Part shown: positions 11,301 through 21,400 of the stretch, piece after piece | How the letters are laid out: the number at the start of each line of letters is the position of its first letter | Numbering within the stretch: position 1 is the stretch's first letter | Assembly (NCBI GenBank): GCA_964023205.1 | Contig: OZ026834.1 | Span: 30,108,756 to 30,172,755, forward strand | Direction of reading: 5' to 3' | DNA length: 64,000 nucleotides | DNA from: Lutraria lutraria | Taxonomy: Eukaryota; Mollusca; Bivalvia; Venerida; Mactridae | The notes under the pieces: generated by a model | Database searches by the model: none | What the model was told of the DNA's origin: nothing | What the model saw: the letters and a program-made list of their open reading frames with translations, nothing else | Made by a program: the position numbers and the translations under genes

Positions 11301-13160
11301 TCGTTTTATTTGCAAGAGGTGTCGTAAGAATAACACGTCGTTTCATTTGCAAGCGGTGTCGTGAGAATAACACGTCGTTTTATTTACATACGGTGTCGTA
11401 AAAATAGCACGTCGTTTTATTTACAAACGGTGTCGTAAGAATAGCACGTCGTTTTATTTGTAAGCGGTGTCGTAAGAATAGCACGTCGTTTTATTTGCAA
11501 GCGGTGTCGTAAGAATAGCACGTCGTTTTATTTGTAAGCGGTGTCGTAAGAATAGCACGTCGTTTTATTTGCAAGCGGTGTCGTGAGAATAACACGTCGT
11601 TTTATTTACAAACGGTGTCGTAAGAATAGCGCGTAGTTTTATTTGTAAGCGGTGTCGTGAGAATAACACGTCGTTTTATTTGCAAGCGGTGTCGTGAGAA
11701 TGCAATATATGTTTTTGTTTTGATAATTCTAAATACATGATATTTATATGTGACAACTACATTTTCTTAAACCTGGTGTGCTTATGGCCTTAACAACTTC
11801 ATGATTAAGTTAACCTTTATAAATTGAGTTGTTTAATAACCAATTTTCTTATTTTTTCTATTAAGCATATAAGAAATTTGCCAACTAAGATGGCTGCCAA
11901 GGGAGGTAAATATTGTAGATATGGGAATTAGTTATAGGAAGCTACGCCAGTGATGATTTGTTTATGTACATATGAAGTTCATTAAGCATGGGGTGACCAT
12001 AATGTATTGCATTTGGATATGTTTTCCATTCACGGCGTATTAAATGTGTTAATTTCTTTATTTCAGGTATTTTGTCGACGATTGGAGTGATTAATTTCGG
12101 CAGCTCAGATCATAGTATCACGGTAAGCAACGGCGTATCATTGGACTTTAGTGCGTCCAATCTCAGTGCCTCGTTCTGGCTCGCTGTTCTTGGTTGCATG
12201 GATGCCGTGGTTACAGCTATTGTGATAATTCTAGCAATAAAAGCCAACCGTGACGAACATTCGAAGGACGATAAGAAATCTATACTTTCGTCGAGCGCAT
12301 CACAGGTTTCCACGAACAAGTTAAACTTTGACAACGAGGACAAAATCTCAGAACGAGACCAGATAACACTCGATCATTCAAATGAAAGCGTTGCTGACGC
12401 TTTTTCTTCTTCGTGCAAATCGTCAGAGTCAGATTCTTATTCGTCAAGCGATTCAGACGATAGTGAAATCGATTCAAGATTCGCAAAACTTAAATTTAAG
12501 AACATACGAGCCGACTCCGCTTCTACGCGGCGTCCGATTTCAAACGACTCTTTAGCTAAGAAGGTAACAAGAACACATAAGCGAAGTCTGAGCGTTCCTT
12601 TCCTGACACCTATAGAGCATCCAGATTCCAATATGATAGATTTTAGTGATGACATAGCAAGGGTCAAGGTCGAAAATATTTTATACAGTGTGTTCCATGA
12701 AGCGGAACTAGAAACTAGTCACCCACCGCCGTCAACATTGATAAACGACCTTAGTCCAGCACACGTGGTACGTAACAGCAGCGCTGAGTCCAATATTCAA
12801 AGAGCAAAAAGTGAAATTATCATTTCAAAGACAAGGCGTGAAGAAATACGAAAACCAGAAGTAAGCGTTGAAGATACGATAATAGAAGTAGATCCGGAAA
12901 AGACCGCCAGTCTACATTTCTTGAAGAAGCGAAAAACAACACATAGAAAACGTACGAAGAAGAGAAATGAAGACTATGGAATGATCAGAGATGTGTACAC
13001 TAATTCTACCGAAATTCCTATATTTCCCAAACGAAAGAATGCACTGCCTGCGCCCTGGACGTTAGCAAAGTCTAAAAGACGGAAACCGGGTCTAAAAACA
13101 ACGTCAACTAGCATGAAATGGGCTTTAGCTGCTCGTGGTGTCTATGACAATAATATTTAA
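8336..13160 (+). CDS. Claudin/PMP22-like four-pass membrane protein with a ~306-residue basic cytoplasmic tail (3 exons)
   Basis: Exons 8336-8591, 10056-10199 and 12067-13160 give 1494 nt and 497 aa. Donors are G|GTAAAT and G|GTAAGA. Acceptors are TTATTTCAG twice. Both introns are phase 1. The start ATG (8336, context GGATAAAA-ATG) begins MTKKEKSTLY. Membrane segments are near residues 14-34, 91-114, 119-143 and 169-191. The first extracellular loop has W34, then G60-F61-W62, C65 and C78, a variant of the claudin W-GLW-C-C signature with F for L. The tail (192-497) has an acidic serine cluster at 247-266 (SSSCKSSESDSYSSSDSDDS) and later basic clusters at 419-433 (LKKRKTTHRKRTKKR), 454-458 and 468-475. 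It ends in YDNNI, not a typical class I PDZ ligand. Vertebrate claudins are usually about 200-300 aa, so the tail is exceptional. Members of this superfamily act in cell contacts or as membrane accessory subunits; the exact role here is unknown. Confidence 0.85.
8746..8935 (+). mobile_element. Degenerate tRNA-derived SINE in intron 1
   Basis: CCCGCTTCGCTCAATAGAGG resembles a box A region, and GTGAGTTCGGTCTCTAGACC lies at tRNA-like spacing as box B. The tail runs to about CAGCGCTACAGAGCTGAGAC. It is old and eroded, in the sense orientation of the host gene. Confidence 0.45.
9604..9832 (+). mobile_element. tRNA-derived SINE, family 1, in intron 1 of the long-tailed claudin-like gene
   Basis: Begins CCGCCTCCGTGATCGATTGG, passes through CTCTTTATGTGAGAAAGTAG and CTACTGTCCGCCTCATTTGA, and ends in an A-rich tail (AAAACAATGAAACAAAAC). 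Box B is decayed (GGGTTGTGGATTAGAG). Confidence 0.75.
10309..10492 (+). mobile_element. MITE-like element, family B, in intron 2
   Basis: TACAGTGGAATCTGTGTTAG at the left and ACGTTTGACAGTA at the right, with TA at both edges. The internal text GAATAAAGGCTATTCTTTTA and CAATAAAGGCCATAT is shared with the other family-B copies. It lies 110 bases after exon 2. Confidence 0.6.
11034..11262. mobile_element. 219-bp MITE-like element with ~26-bp inverted repeats in intron 2
   Basis: GAGCGAGTTCGATAAACAAC...ACTATAGT at 11039-11064 is inverted at 11232-11257 (ACTATAGTTATTAATCAAAC...GCTC) with a few mismatches. ATATA flanks both sides (11034-11038 and 11258-11262), compatible with a 5-bp target duplication, though it is low complexity. 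Confidence 0.6.
11282..11701 (+). repeat. 37-bp minisatellite, about 11 copies, in intron 2
   Basis: The unit is GTGTCGTAAGAATAGCACGT followed by CGTTTTATTTGCAAGCG. Eleven full units and a partial one are readable. Variants GTGAGAATAACACG versus GTAAGAATAGCACG and GCAAGCG versus GTAAGCG recur, suggesting unequal exchange or slippage between neighbouring units. It starts 20 bases after the adjacent MITE. Confidence 0.95.
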
Positions 13161-13900
13161 ATAGTTTCAATGTACATAACAAATGAGAGTAACGTGCTTA
13201 TGATATGATAACAGAACGTTGGACGTGAATCCGACTTTTATACAATTAATCAAACATGCAGCTAATTCAATGATACATGGTGACAATAGAATGGTTTTTT
13301 TTCTGAAGTAATGACGCAACAACAATTAACATGTATGTATGATAATGGTTCGAATAATGAAGATTTTATAACTTATAAGTCTTCGAGAAAAGACGGCCGC
13401 AATACACCATAAGCTGCAATCTCGACCCAGAGGTCTCTTTCTTTTCCAATCCACACATACCTCGGTTAGTGTGAGCGTAGCGGGAACGACAACTCTGGGT
13501 AAGGATTGCATATAAGCTGTTATGAAACGCAAAAGTTGTCTCTCTTGGAACGTGTGGCGTTTGCATGCACATGCTTTGTGCACGCTGCAGTCTCATTAAC
13601 CAGTTTCTACTTAATTTTCAATATACATAAGTACATAATATGCTATGGTGTTCTTTCGCTATTCTCATGTGCATAACACATTTCAATGTTAAAATACTGA
13701 AAATTGTTCGATCTTTGTCATCGGCACATCCAAAGACATAATATTTACAGGTCTTTGGCATGTCGTAGACAATTATTATTATAATGACCTTAGCATAGTG
13801 TCATCATTGATAAACATTTTGTTGAATAATTTATTTGTAAACCATTAATATTTTATGCACCTTTTTAAATTTTGTGAATAAAACTTCTATCCGTAGATTT
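13161..13900 (+). other. 3' UTR of the long-tailed claudin-like gene
   Basis: From the TAA at 13158-13160 to AATAAA at 13877-13882, about 717 nt. The - strand frames at 13326-13596 lie here. They are more GC-rich than their surroundings but have no recognisable domain. Confidence 0.5.
13877..13882 (+). promoter_or_regulatory. Candidate polyadenylation signal AATAAA
   Basis: GTGAATAAAACTTC lies downstream of the stop at 13160 with no competing canonical hexamer noted closer. Confidence 0.45.
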
Positions 13901-14574
13901 GTTCTATGTTGATGCTACTTAAACCACTAATCAAGGGAGATAATCATACCAGACTTAGAGTTGATATCAAAACACAGTTTTCTTTCTGTATACATGATTG
14001 TGTTTGAAAGGCACGGAAGCGCTATCATTTCATATGCATGTCCTATAAAAAACTCAATGTATGTCCAAATATCCTACATTGATGACTTCAGTCTGACAGG
14101 GCCAGTGTTTTGAAGAATCTTAAATTTCATTACTGTCAATTGTTTAAATTTATCTAACTATTAACTGCATCAACACGTTTGACATTTACAACAAATCTTA
14201 GCGAAATTAGTTAACTTGTATAAAAAAGGTTACCGTCTTCTTGGCGATAGATCACTGGAAAGCGGTATAATTTCAAACAATACTGGGATGACTTGATTTG
14301 AGTCCCTCAACAAATAATACGTGGTGATAGTATCAGAGATTGTGCTATCAGTCGATGATTACGTCTACAAACCAGACACTGTTTTATCTTATTCAAGTAG
14401 GCCAAATAGAAGACTAATATTATGAAGCTGTCTTATTTCTTAAATTATTGTTTTTTACGCCATTATTCAACATTGTTTCAGTTATATACGGCAGCCGAAT
14501 CACTTAAAGATTTCTTGAACTGTTTGTAACCAGTACTAACAAGGAATCGGCAACTTCTCCACGAGTGGAGGAAA

Positions 14575-14752
14575 TCGACGTTGATATCAAATTTTCATGG
14601 AAGGGTATGACCGGCCGCGACCTGAAATCCAACCCGGATCGTCGGGATACAAATCTAGCGCACTAGCCGCGGCTTATCGAGGGCTCAGTGCAACACTGTC
14701 GTAACTTGTTCTTATTTCAATATGAGTTACGACACTGTTGCGTTGAACCCTC
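14575..14752 (-). repeat. Decayed SINE-like head next to a 28-nt-arm hairpin
   Basis: The - strand of 14605-14678 reads GCGGCTAGTGCGCTAGATTT and GATCCGGGTTGGATTTC, reminiscent of tRNA boxes A and B. Immediately after, 14679-14706 (GAGGGCTCAGTGCAACACTG...) is complementary, with about four mismatches, to 14725-14752 across an 18-nt loop. Confidence 0.5.
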
Positions 14753-14963
14753 GTTATGTAGTTTTCAGTGACAAACTGATAATAGAAGTCCATACTTCTC
14801 GACGCTGCAAAACACATTATAAATTAACATTTAAGTTTGATGGAAGTCAGATTTGCCCGACTGAAGATCAGTGAACTCACTAAAACTTCTATTTGAAATT
14901 TCAAATTGATCGACGTCACTGGTACAGATGAATGGAAGTTGAACCGGTCCACTATCAATACAA

Positions 14964-15050
14964 TGGGTCAGTCAATCGTAACTACTCGGGTATTTCCGAA
15001 ATATGCACTTTTCTTTAGAAAACGCCGAGGAATTCCGATTGTGGGTCAGT
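14964..15050. mobile_element. 69-bp miniature element with perfect 9-bp target duplication (family E)
   Basis: The element at 14973-15041 starts CAATCGTAACTACTCGGG and ends GCCGAGGAATTCCGATTG. TGGGTCAGT flanks it at 14964-14972 and 15042-15050. Its two ends match the two ends of the ~300-bp relatives at 25249-25547 (+) and 36217-36517 (-), so it is an internally deleted copy that moved or was fixed with both ends intact. Confidence 0.8.
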
Positions 15051-15656
15051 ATAAATAAAGTAGCACGTGATTTAATTATTCTAAAAACAATGACTCATAA
15101 CGAACGAAACCACCGATTGCATTTCTTAATAAGTTTATACGCGCGCTCAAAGTTAAGAAAATCTTAGTGAGATTTGTCATGCCAACTTAGCATTAAAAAT
15201 GAGTCACACTATACATGAATGACAAACCCCATCTCTCGGTATATGTATTGGTAATTAGTTGCTATTACATGTTTGAGGCTTTTGCACGCGATGCTCTTGA
15301 ATAAATACCACATCTTATATATTCTTACAAAGTATTTGAAGTATATAAACATGTCCACAATCAGATATGTATCAATTGTTTACTATTCAACTTTCAAGCT
15401 AGATAAGAAGACATATCCGGGTCGTGTCTGCATCAAACAGTTTAGTGAATATCAACTTCCGGTGACAACAAATGACGTCATCAAAAGTAGTTTCCGATTA
15501 GACACTTATTGGTTCATCAAATCATAATTATGCATGATTCTTGGCGATAAAAAACAAACAAATAGGATAAGTTATTTCTGTGAAATTGGATGAGGATATT
15601 TTGCGGTCCCATTATCATCAAACTGAAGTAATTGGCTTATGGATTGCAATGCAAAG
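15051..15656. other. Upstream region of the short claudin-like gene
   Basis: No gene seen. The 84-aa frame at 15273-15527 has no motif and no splice context. It is probably promoter-proximal intergenic DNA. Confidence 0.4.
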
Positions 15657-15663
15657 TATATAA
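15657..15663 (+). promoter_or_regulatory. TATA box of the short claudin-like gene
   Basis: TATATAA stands 86 bases before the ATG at 15749. This would place initiation near 15688 (TTGAACACAGCAGACAG) and give a 5' UTR of about 60 nt. It is inferred from position only. Confidence 0.5.
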
Positions 15664-15748
15664 CAAGATTGTTTCTTGAACACAGCAGACAGAATTTATT
15701 AAAACTTGAATATTACGCGCACAAATTTTGAAAAAAAAACAACACAAA

Positions 15749-18005
15749 ATGGAGTTTCCAATCACATTTTGGTTAGTGGTGGTATTTCTTAGCATCGGAT
15801 TCATTACCAACATTATAAGCTTTGCTGCGCCATTTTGGAACGAAGTTGAGACTTTTCACTGGGGACTATGGCAGATGTGCGTGGAGACGGCAGGTTGTGA
15901 GGGAGTCTCCTCTGAAATACTTACTGGTACGTACATGTATAATTGTCAGGACTGGTAATGATTATTATCAAATATAAACTACATGTATCATTAATACCTA
16001 TTCTAAAGTTAACAAAAATGTCTTTTCTATGCGAATCAGTGCGATCATAGGTTAGGGATACTGAATGGTATACATTTGCACATGATAAAAACTTGGTTGT
16101 CATTAATTTTGTCTCGATTTTCGAGAAAATAGGTGGATGACTGAATCTAAAATATCTAGAATTCAAAAGTCTATCTTACTGCAGAATTTCTTCATTTCAA
16201 ATGATTTAATGCCTGGGGTGAGGATCACTGTTACAAATTTCCCGGTCCATTTGGCAAGTTTCCAACAATGGAAGAAGTCCACAAGCTTACAGATAGCTAA
16301 AACCACTGACTTCCCATAAGCTAGCTGTACAGCTTCCTTACATTTGAATGTTATCAGGACCCAGTCGGTGATCGGACTCATAGCGGCGAGGAACTTATAT
16401 CTACTAGTCAGAAAAGATAACCACTCGACCACGTATGCCCCGAGTAGACACTTTAACAAGTCGAAGATATATTAGTCAAATATGTGAACGAAGACCACAC
16501 ATTTGAAAGACATAATGTGACTTTTATTGACCTGTGGTCTTTATCTGAAGGTCATTTTGTTCTGAAAAAAATGGCGGTTTTTAAAAGGATGGCCAGTATC
16601 ACAGATTGGCCTTTATTCAGAGGTGACCGCTTACACTAGTTTGACTTTACGTGTAATATTATCTATTTAATGATGATATTTTTTGTAGGTGCTATGCAAG
16701 TCGGGAGAGGGCTCATCACATCAGGATTTGTACTTTATGTTGCTGTTATAATTATTGTCGCTGTATACAAGTTTTTGAGAGAAGATATACGTTTATTAAC
16801 AGCTGCTAGCGTAACCTCATTCTTAACAAGTAAGTATTGTGAACAAGAAGTTGGTTAAAAGTGAATGCATCCGGTTAGGAAGAAGTTTGTCTTGTCTAGA
16901 TAATGATGGTTCAGCCGAATACGGTATTTTATGTACAAATGTATTTGCTTTATGTTAAGTAATTCGGCGACAAACGAGATACTAGTAATTGTTTCATGGT
17001 CCCTGGTGCTATAACAATCAAAGCACTGTAAAAGTGGACTGATATTAATAGTTACAGGGTTAGTAACAGACCCGATACGGTATATACGGGTCTGTGGAAA
17101 ACCATATGGGGCGAGACCGAAGGTGGAGTCCCGATATGGTTTTCTACAGAACCGTATATCCCGTATCGGGTCAGTTACTAACCCTGTAACGATTATATCA
17201 CGCAGACTACCTTCCTCATCATCATTTCCAATAAAAGCCTCCATTACAGACCAATTTTTAAATATAAATGACTCCATTACAGACCTAATATATTCTGTTA
17301 ACCTAACATAGGATATATTAGGTCACCACGTGACGTCAAATCATCCAATGACAGAACCGTATTTTGTAGTAGGCGTGATATACAATAATACGAGTTTGAA
17401 GGTGGGGTATATATTACATGTAATATTCGAATACATTTATGCTATGTTTTTTTTATAAAACTAGAAAGACAACTGTCCGGAGGACACGAATGCCCTAGCT
17501 GAGAGCTATGTCAAAAGGGGCCATAACTCCTGTGTTAAGCCATTTGGATTTTAACGGAAATCGAAGTTGACCTGTATTTTATCTTATGCACCTTCATACA
17601 AAGTATTATCACTCAGAAACCAAAATTTGAACGGACGGACACCAAAATTTAAATGGACGGACGGACAGAGGAAACACTTTGTGCCCTTCCACCATTTCGA
17701 ATGGCGGGGGCATAAAAATGGACTTTGAAGATGAGTTGGTGATAAAAAATAAGGTTGTATAACCAGAAACAAACGCCTAAATACACATGTAGATAGCTTC
17801 ACGGTCTTGCTTTTATTTTTCAGTACTAACATTATTTTTGGGCGCTGTGCTTTGGATGTCTTCCTCAAACACGACATTTTCATGGTGTTACTATTTGTGT
17901 TATGCAAGCGCTTTACTGATGTCTGCTGCCGGTGGAACTATTTTGTACGTTAGACGTTATAAGCGTCTGAAGAACACTGATGCCACAGAACAAGGAAACG
18001 CTTGA
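15749..18005 (+). CDS. Compact claudin-like four-pass protein (3 exons, 166 aa)
   Basis: Exons 15749-15926, 16689-16829 and 17824-18005 total 501 nt. Donors are G|GTACGT and A|GTAAGT. Acceptors are TTTTTTGTAG and TTATTTTTCAG. Both introns are phase 1. The ATG at 15749 is preferred over the in-frame TTG at 15728. Membrane segments are near residues 6-28, 67-87, 95-117 and 128-150. The first extracellular loop has W30, G39-L40-W41, C44 and C50, the exact claudin signature, followed by MQVGRGLIT, matching the conserved arginine at the loop/second-helix junction of claudins. The second loop has a possible N-glycosylation site, N121-T-T. The tail is short (RRYKRLKNTDATEQGNA) with no PDZ-type end. 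At 166 aa it is smaller than typical vertebrate claudins. Its likely role is septate-junction or membrane organisation, by family analogy. Confidence 0.88.
16210..16445 (-). mobile_element. tRNA-derived SINE-like sequence in intron 1 of the short claudin-like gene
   Basis: The - strand starts GGGGCATACGTGGTCGAGTG (box A-like) and later has CGCTATGAGTCCGATCACCG where box B should be. The body runs to about GTAACAGTGATCCTCACCCC. Reading frames over 16137-16459 are explained by it. Confidence 0.45.
16473..16649 (+). mobile_element. MITE-like element, family B, 39 bases upstream of exon 2
   Basis: Left end TAGTCAAATATGTGAACGAA and right end CTAGTTTGACTTTA. Interior text such as CCTTTATTCAGAGGTGACCG is shared with family B. 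It comes close to the branch-point zone of the acceptor at 16687-16688. Confidence 0.6.
17051..17190. repeat. 140-bp fold-back element in intron 2 (about 60-nt arms)
   Basis: GTTACAGGGTTAGTAACAGA...CCATATGGG pairs with ATATGGTTTTCTACAGAACC...CTGTAAC across a ~20-nt loop, with about 5 mismatches in 60. The outer 17 nt (GTTACAGGGTTAGTAAC) is itself palindromic. The two opposite-strand frames over this stretch are by-products of the symmetry. Confidence 0.85.
17456..17720 (+). repeat. Interspersed repeat with GGACGGACGGACAGAGG and GGCGGGGGCATAAAA end
   Basis: Contains GACAACTGTCCGGAGGACAC, CCATAACTCCTGTGTTAAGC, the GGACGG run and a terminal GGCGGGGGCATAAAA. It resembles a repeat common in molluscs from memory. 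It ends about 100 bases before the acceptor of exon 3, so it forms part of intron 2. Confidence 0.5.
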
Positions 18006-18436
18006 TTTTTACTGAATTTGGAACCATCTGCTGCCTAAAAAACAGGAATTATTTATCATAGAGTCGGAACAAATGGCGAATTCCTGGGTGTAACATGGAC
18101 CTGTATTTGAGGTCTGAGACGTATATTAAATGTATAGCTTAGGTCAGGCCTGTAGGAAGCAATTTCAGATTTTGGTAAGGGGGGGGGGGAGGCTTTATCC
18201 TCCTATCCCCTCCTCCAGCTCCTACGGCCCCGAGACATTTGAAAAAAGAACGAAGTTTATCAATGCGCACATGGTTTGGAAACGAGCACAAGTACATTTA
18301 TCATCAAAGAAACGACAACAGTGAATATAAATAGGAACACGACATATTTATTCATGAAAATGTTTTTATTTACATTGGGAATTAACAGTCCGGAATGAAA
18401 ATGAAACCGGACATGCGCATGCGCAGACGGAACTAT
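18006..18436. other. Convergent 3' UTRs of the short claudin-like gene and the SAM-domain gene
   Basis: ATTAAA at 18125-18130 could serve the + strand gene. AATAAA on the - strand (18347-18352) could serve the SAM gene. A poly-G run (18180-18190) lies between. ATGCGCATGCGCA at 18412-18424 matches an NRF-1-type palindrome. Confidence 0.5.
18347..18352 (-). promoter_or_regulatory. Polyadenylation signal AATAAA of the SAM-domain gene
   Basis: Read on the - strand, CATGAATAAATATG lies about 85 nt after the stop codon that ends at 18437. Confidence 0.55.
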
Positions 18437-21400
18437 TCAGCGGTACCAGCGTCTGTACTTGTTGAGGAACGCCTGATAGGAGGTGTTCTGTGTGATACGA
18501 CCGGTTCGGCGTTTCATCTCCATATAAGCTATGATTGGATCGGACATTGAGACGTTTATGTTTTTAATGATGTGATCAAGTTCGATCAGTTCTCGAATCC
18601 TGGCGCTGATCTCCTGTAAAATATGTAAATAACAATTCTGTACTTTGACTGTCATTGCAGATATACTGGTTATTCATTTAACATGTATACAAAAATGTGT
18701 ATTATCATTATCAAGATTTGTACAAGTATTTACCTAGGACCAAATTACACAATATATTGGTCCAAGTATTTACACATTTGTATTTATTGCGACTTTTTAA
18801 AAAATTAAATTGATTGCTCTCAATGACAGCAAATAATTGTATGTCTTAATAATAGGTCTTTACATATCGTTTGGTCAAATGAATAGCATGATATTGTGTT
18901 ATTGCTGTAATAAAACATTAAAAAATACTTCTTTTGTTCTTGAAATATATTTCGCTGACAATGTACAAACGTATGAATAGTCTACAAATGCTAGGGGAAA
19001 ACAAAGTAATGTCAATGTACAACAGAATTAAACGTTACTGTTCAGGTTTCTAAAAAGGACCAGTCCTTATTAAGGATATCTCATCGCCGTTTATTATTAT
19101 TCTCTTAACCAATAGCATTATAGTAGCATGACCAATTTCTTTACTGACCCTACAATGTAAACTCTTAAATATTGAACATTACATTTTCTCCGCAAATTGT
19201 GAGAATCAGATATTCAAACGAAATCATCTTCGTCTAGGCATCGCCATTTAAATTGTTTTAGACAATCAGGCATGTTTCATAAGTTACTGTATTTTCATTC
19301 ATTTTCGTTGGGCTCAATTTTCGTGGTTTTTAATAAAATGGCTATTTCGTGGGGACATAAATTCGTGTATTTTGGTTTTTGGAAAAAGCCTTATCTCTGC
19401 ATATAAATTCGTGGGGATTTGATTTCGTGGATGAGCCGACCCACGAAATCCACGAAATTAAATCCCCAACGAAAAATAATGATTCCACAGTAATATTTTC
19501 ACTCAGTGACTTGTATCTTTTCAAAATGCTGTCACTAAAAACAACGTCTTTTCTTTACATAAATTAAAACAGGTACATATATATTGCTAAGAACGTCAAC
19601 TCACTCAATTCTAAGGGTCATGTTTCGTTAGATTTGTCTCCCTTGTTATTGTTAACCGACGTAAACTGGTTCTCGTTTAACGTTGCAGTGCAAAAAGGAA
19701 AAGGAATGTGTAAAGACAGAGTCTACGGGAACCATTTTATTACCGTATTACAATAACCACAGCGACAACTCTGAATGATCTCAATCGTTAGTTTTGTCAG
19801 ATTTGTCTCCCTTATAATTATCCATTTTCAGTTAAACTTGTACCCGTTCACTCTGTCTGTACGAAGCCCTTGGTGCACCGAAATATGGAACGGGAACCAG
19901 TTTACATATTAACTGGCCCATTGACGTTTTCTCCTGTTAATGCAATGCGACTTGGAACGGGAACCAGTTTATAACCTATAAACGACAACTCTGTATATTC
20001 TCGGGCTTAATATTGTTCAGAGTTGTCTCCCTTTATACTCGTAAATATAACCCCATCATTCACCATCAGCAAATCTCTTAGGAAAATCATGAATAATGTT
20101 GGTGTGGTGATTAACATAAACTACGTATGGAAACTGTTCCTCGTATGATAATCGGAGACAGATATACGGGGAAACAAGGGAATTTAATCAGCTTCAGAAA
20201 TATTGATTACATATCTTTGCTTTTGAGAATTATATATTGTCTAGTTTTTTTTCTGGTTTCATTTCGACAAACTGTCAAATGTTGCACAAATATTGTTGAA
20301 CGTCTGTGCCTTAAGAGGATACCGATATGCCGAAATTTTCATAAGAGTGGATAAAAGAAAACCACTCGACGTGTCCTGACAAGTGAAACTTTTCATTTTT
20401 ATTATTCGAAATTAAATGCGTTCGCATTTTGTCTTAACTTGAAGCATTATAAATAGGCACCAAACTATTTCGAACATTGACATATTTTGTTAACATAATC
20501 ACCATAAGCCACAACTCATCTTGTACATGTATATCCATTTCATTAGCTAATTGAACACATTAGTTTCTATGACAACGGTTTATATTAGCCTAATATGAGA
20601 TGGTTTGAAACGTTGTCTGATCTGCATGATACATATAGAGGGCTGACCAAAAATAGGTTCTAGTGCCAGTCTTATCTCATCATATCTAGCAGCACTTAGA
20701 AACAAAACTGTACAATATACATGCACGTTGATAAACAATTTACACAGTTGAAAATATCATTCATCTTTTTATGTTACTTTAAAGTTCCATTAGCTTATTG
20801 AATATTAAAAAAAATAAGGTATTATTTTACTGAAAAAGATGTCTTATCAGAGATATTGACATGTGCTTGCAATAAAAACACACCGAAAGTTTCTTTTTTA
20901 ATCAGGAAGTACATATAGAAAAGTAGCACAGTATATTTTCAATGGTATCGCAAAAAAATTAGAAAAAAACATCTCATTACATTTTTACGAGATGAGGCTA
21001 AAGAAAGGCACTATATAAATATTGTTTTAGTGCAAATAAAATAGATTTCTTATATTCTACTAGTGCTTTCATTTCATTTATTGTTCTGTATTATACTAAA
21101 TTCAAAAAGCTAACGGTCCTTTAAAATGACAAATCGAATCCAAAAGATTTGGATGGAATCTTGAAATTACATGTATTGCATAATAATGACAATGCTATTT
21201 ATATCTTTGGAATATTTGATCAAATTCTGAACTTCAAGTTCTTTACTGAATTCCCGTTTACTATCGATTGTCTAAATTATAACTTTCTACGTAGAATATC
21301 TCTAACCAGAAACACGAGGAAAACTGACAAAACCGTCTGGTGTTAACATTGTTTTACAACGTATGTTTAAATAATGAAACAGAACTAAAAACATTGCCTG

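Noticed and set aside
13326..13596. Two overlapping - strand frames of 76-85 aa in the 3' UTR of the long-tailed gene
   Set aside because: No domain; the region is explained as the 3' UTR of the + strand gene. The slightly higher GC alone is not evidence.
16855..17311. Overlapping 140-aa (-) and 62-aa (+) frames
   Set aside because: Both read through the fold-back at 17051-17190, whose symmetry creates matching peptides on both strands (RIGSVTNPVTI in each).
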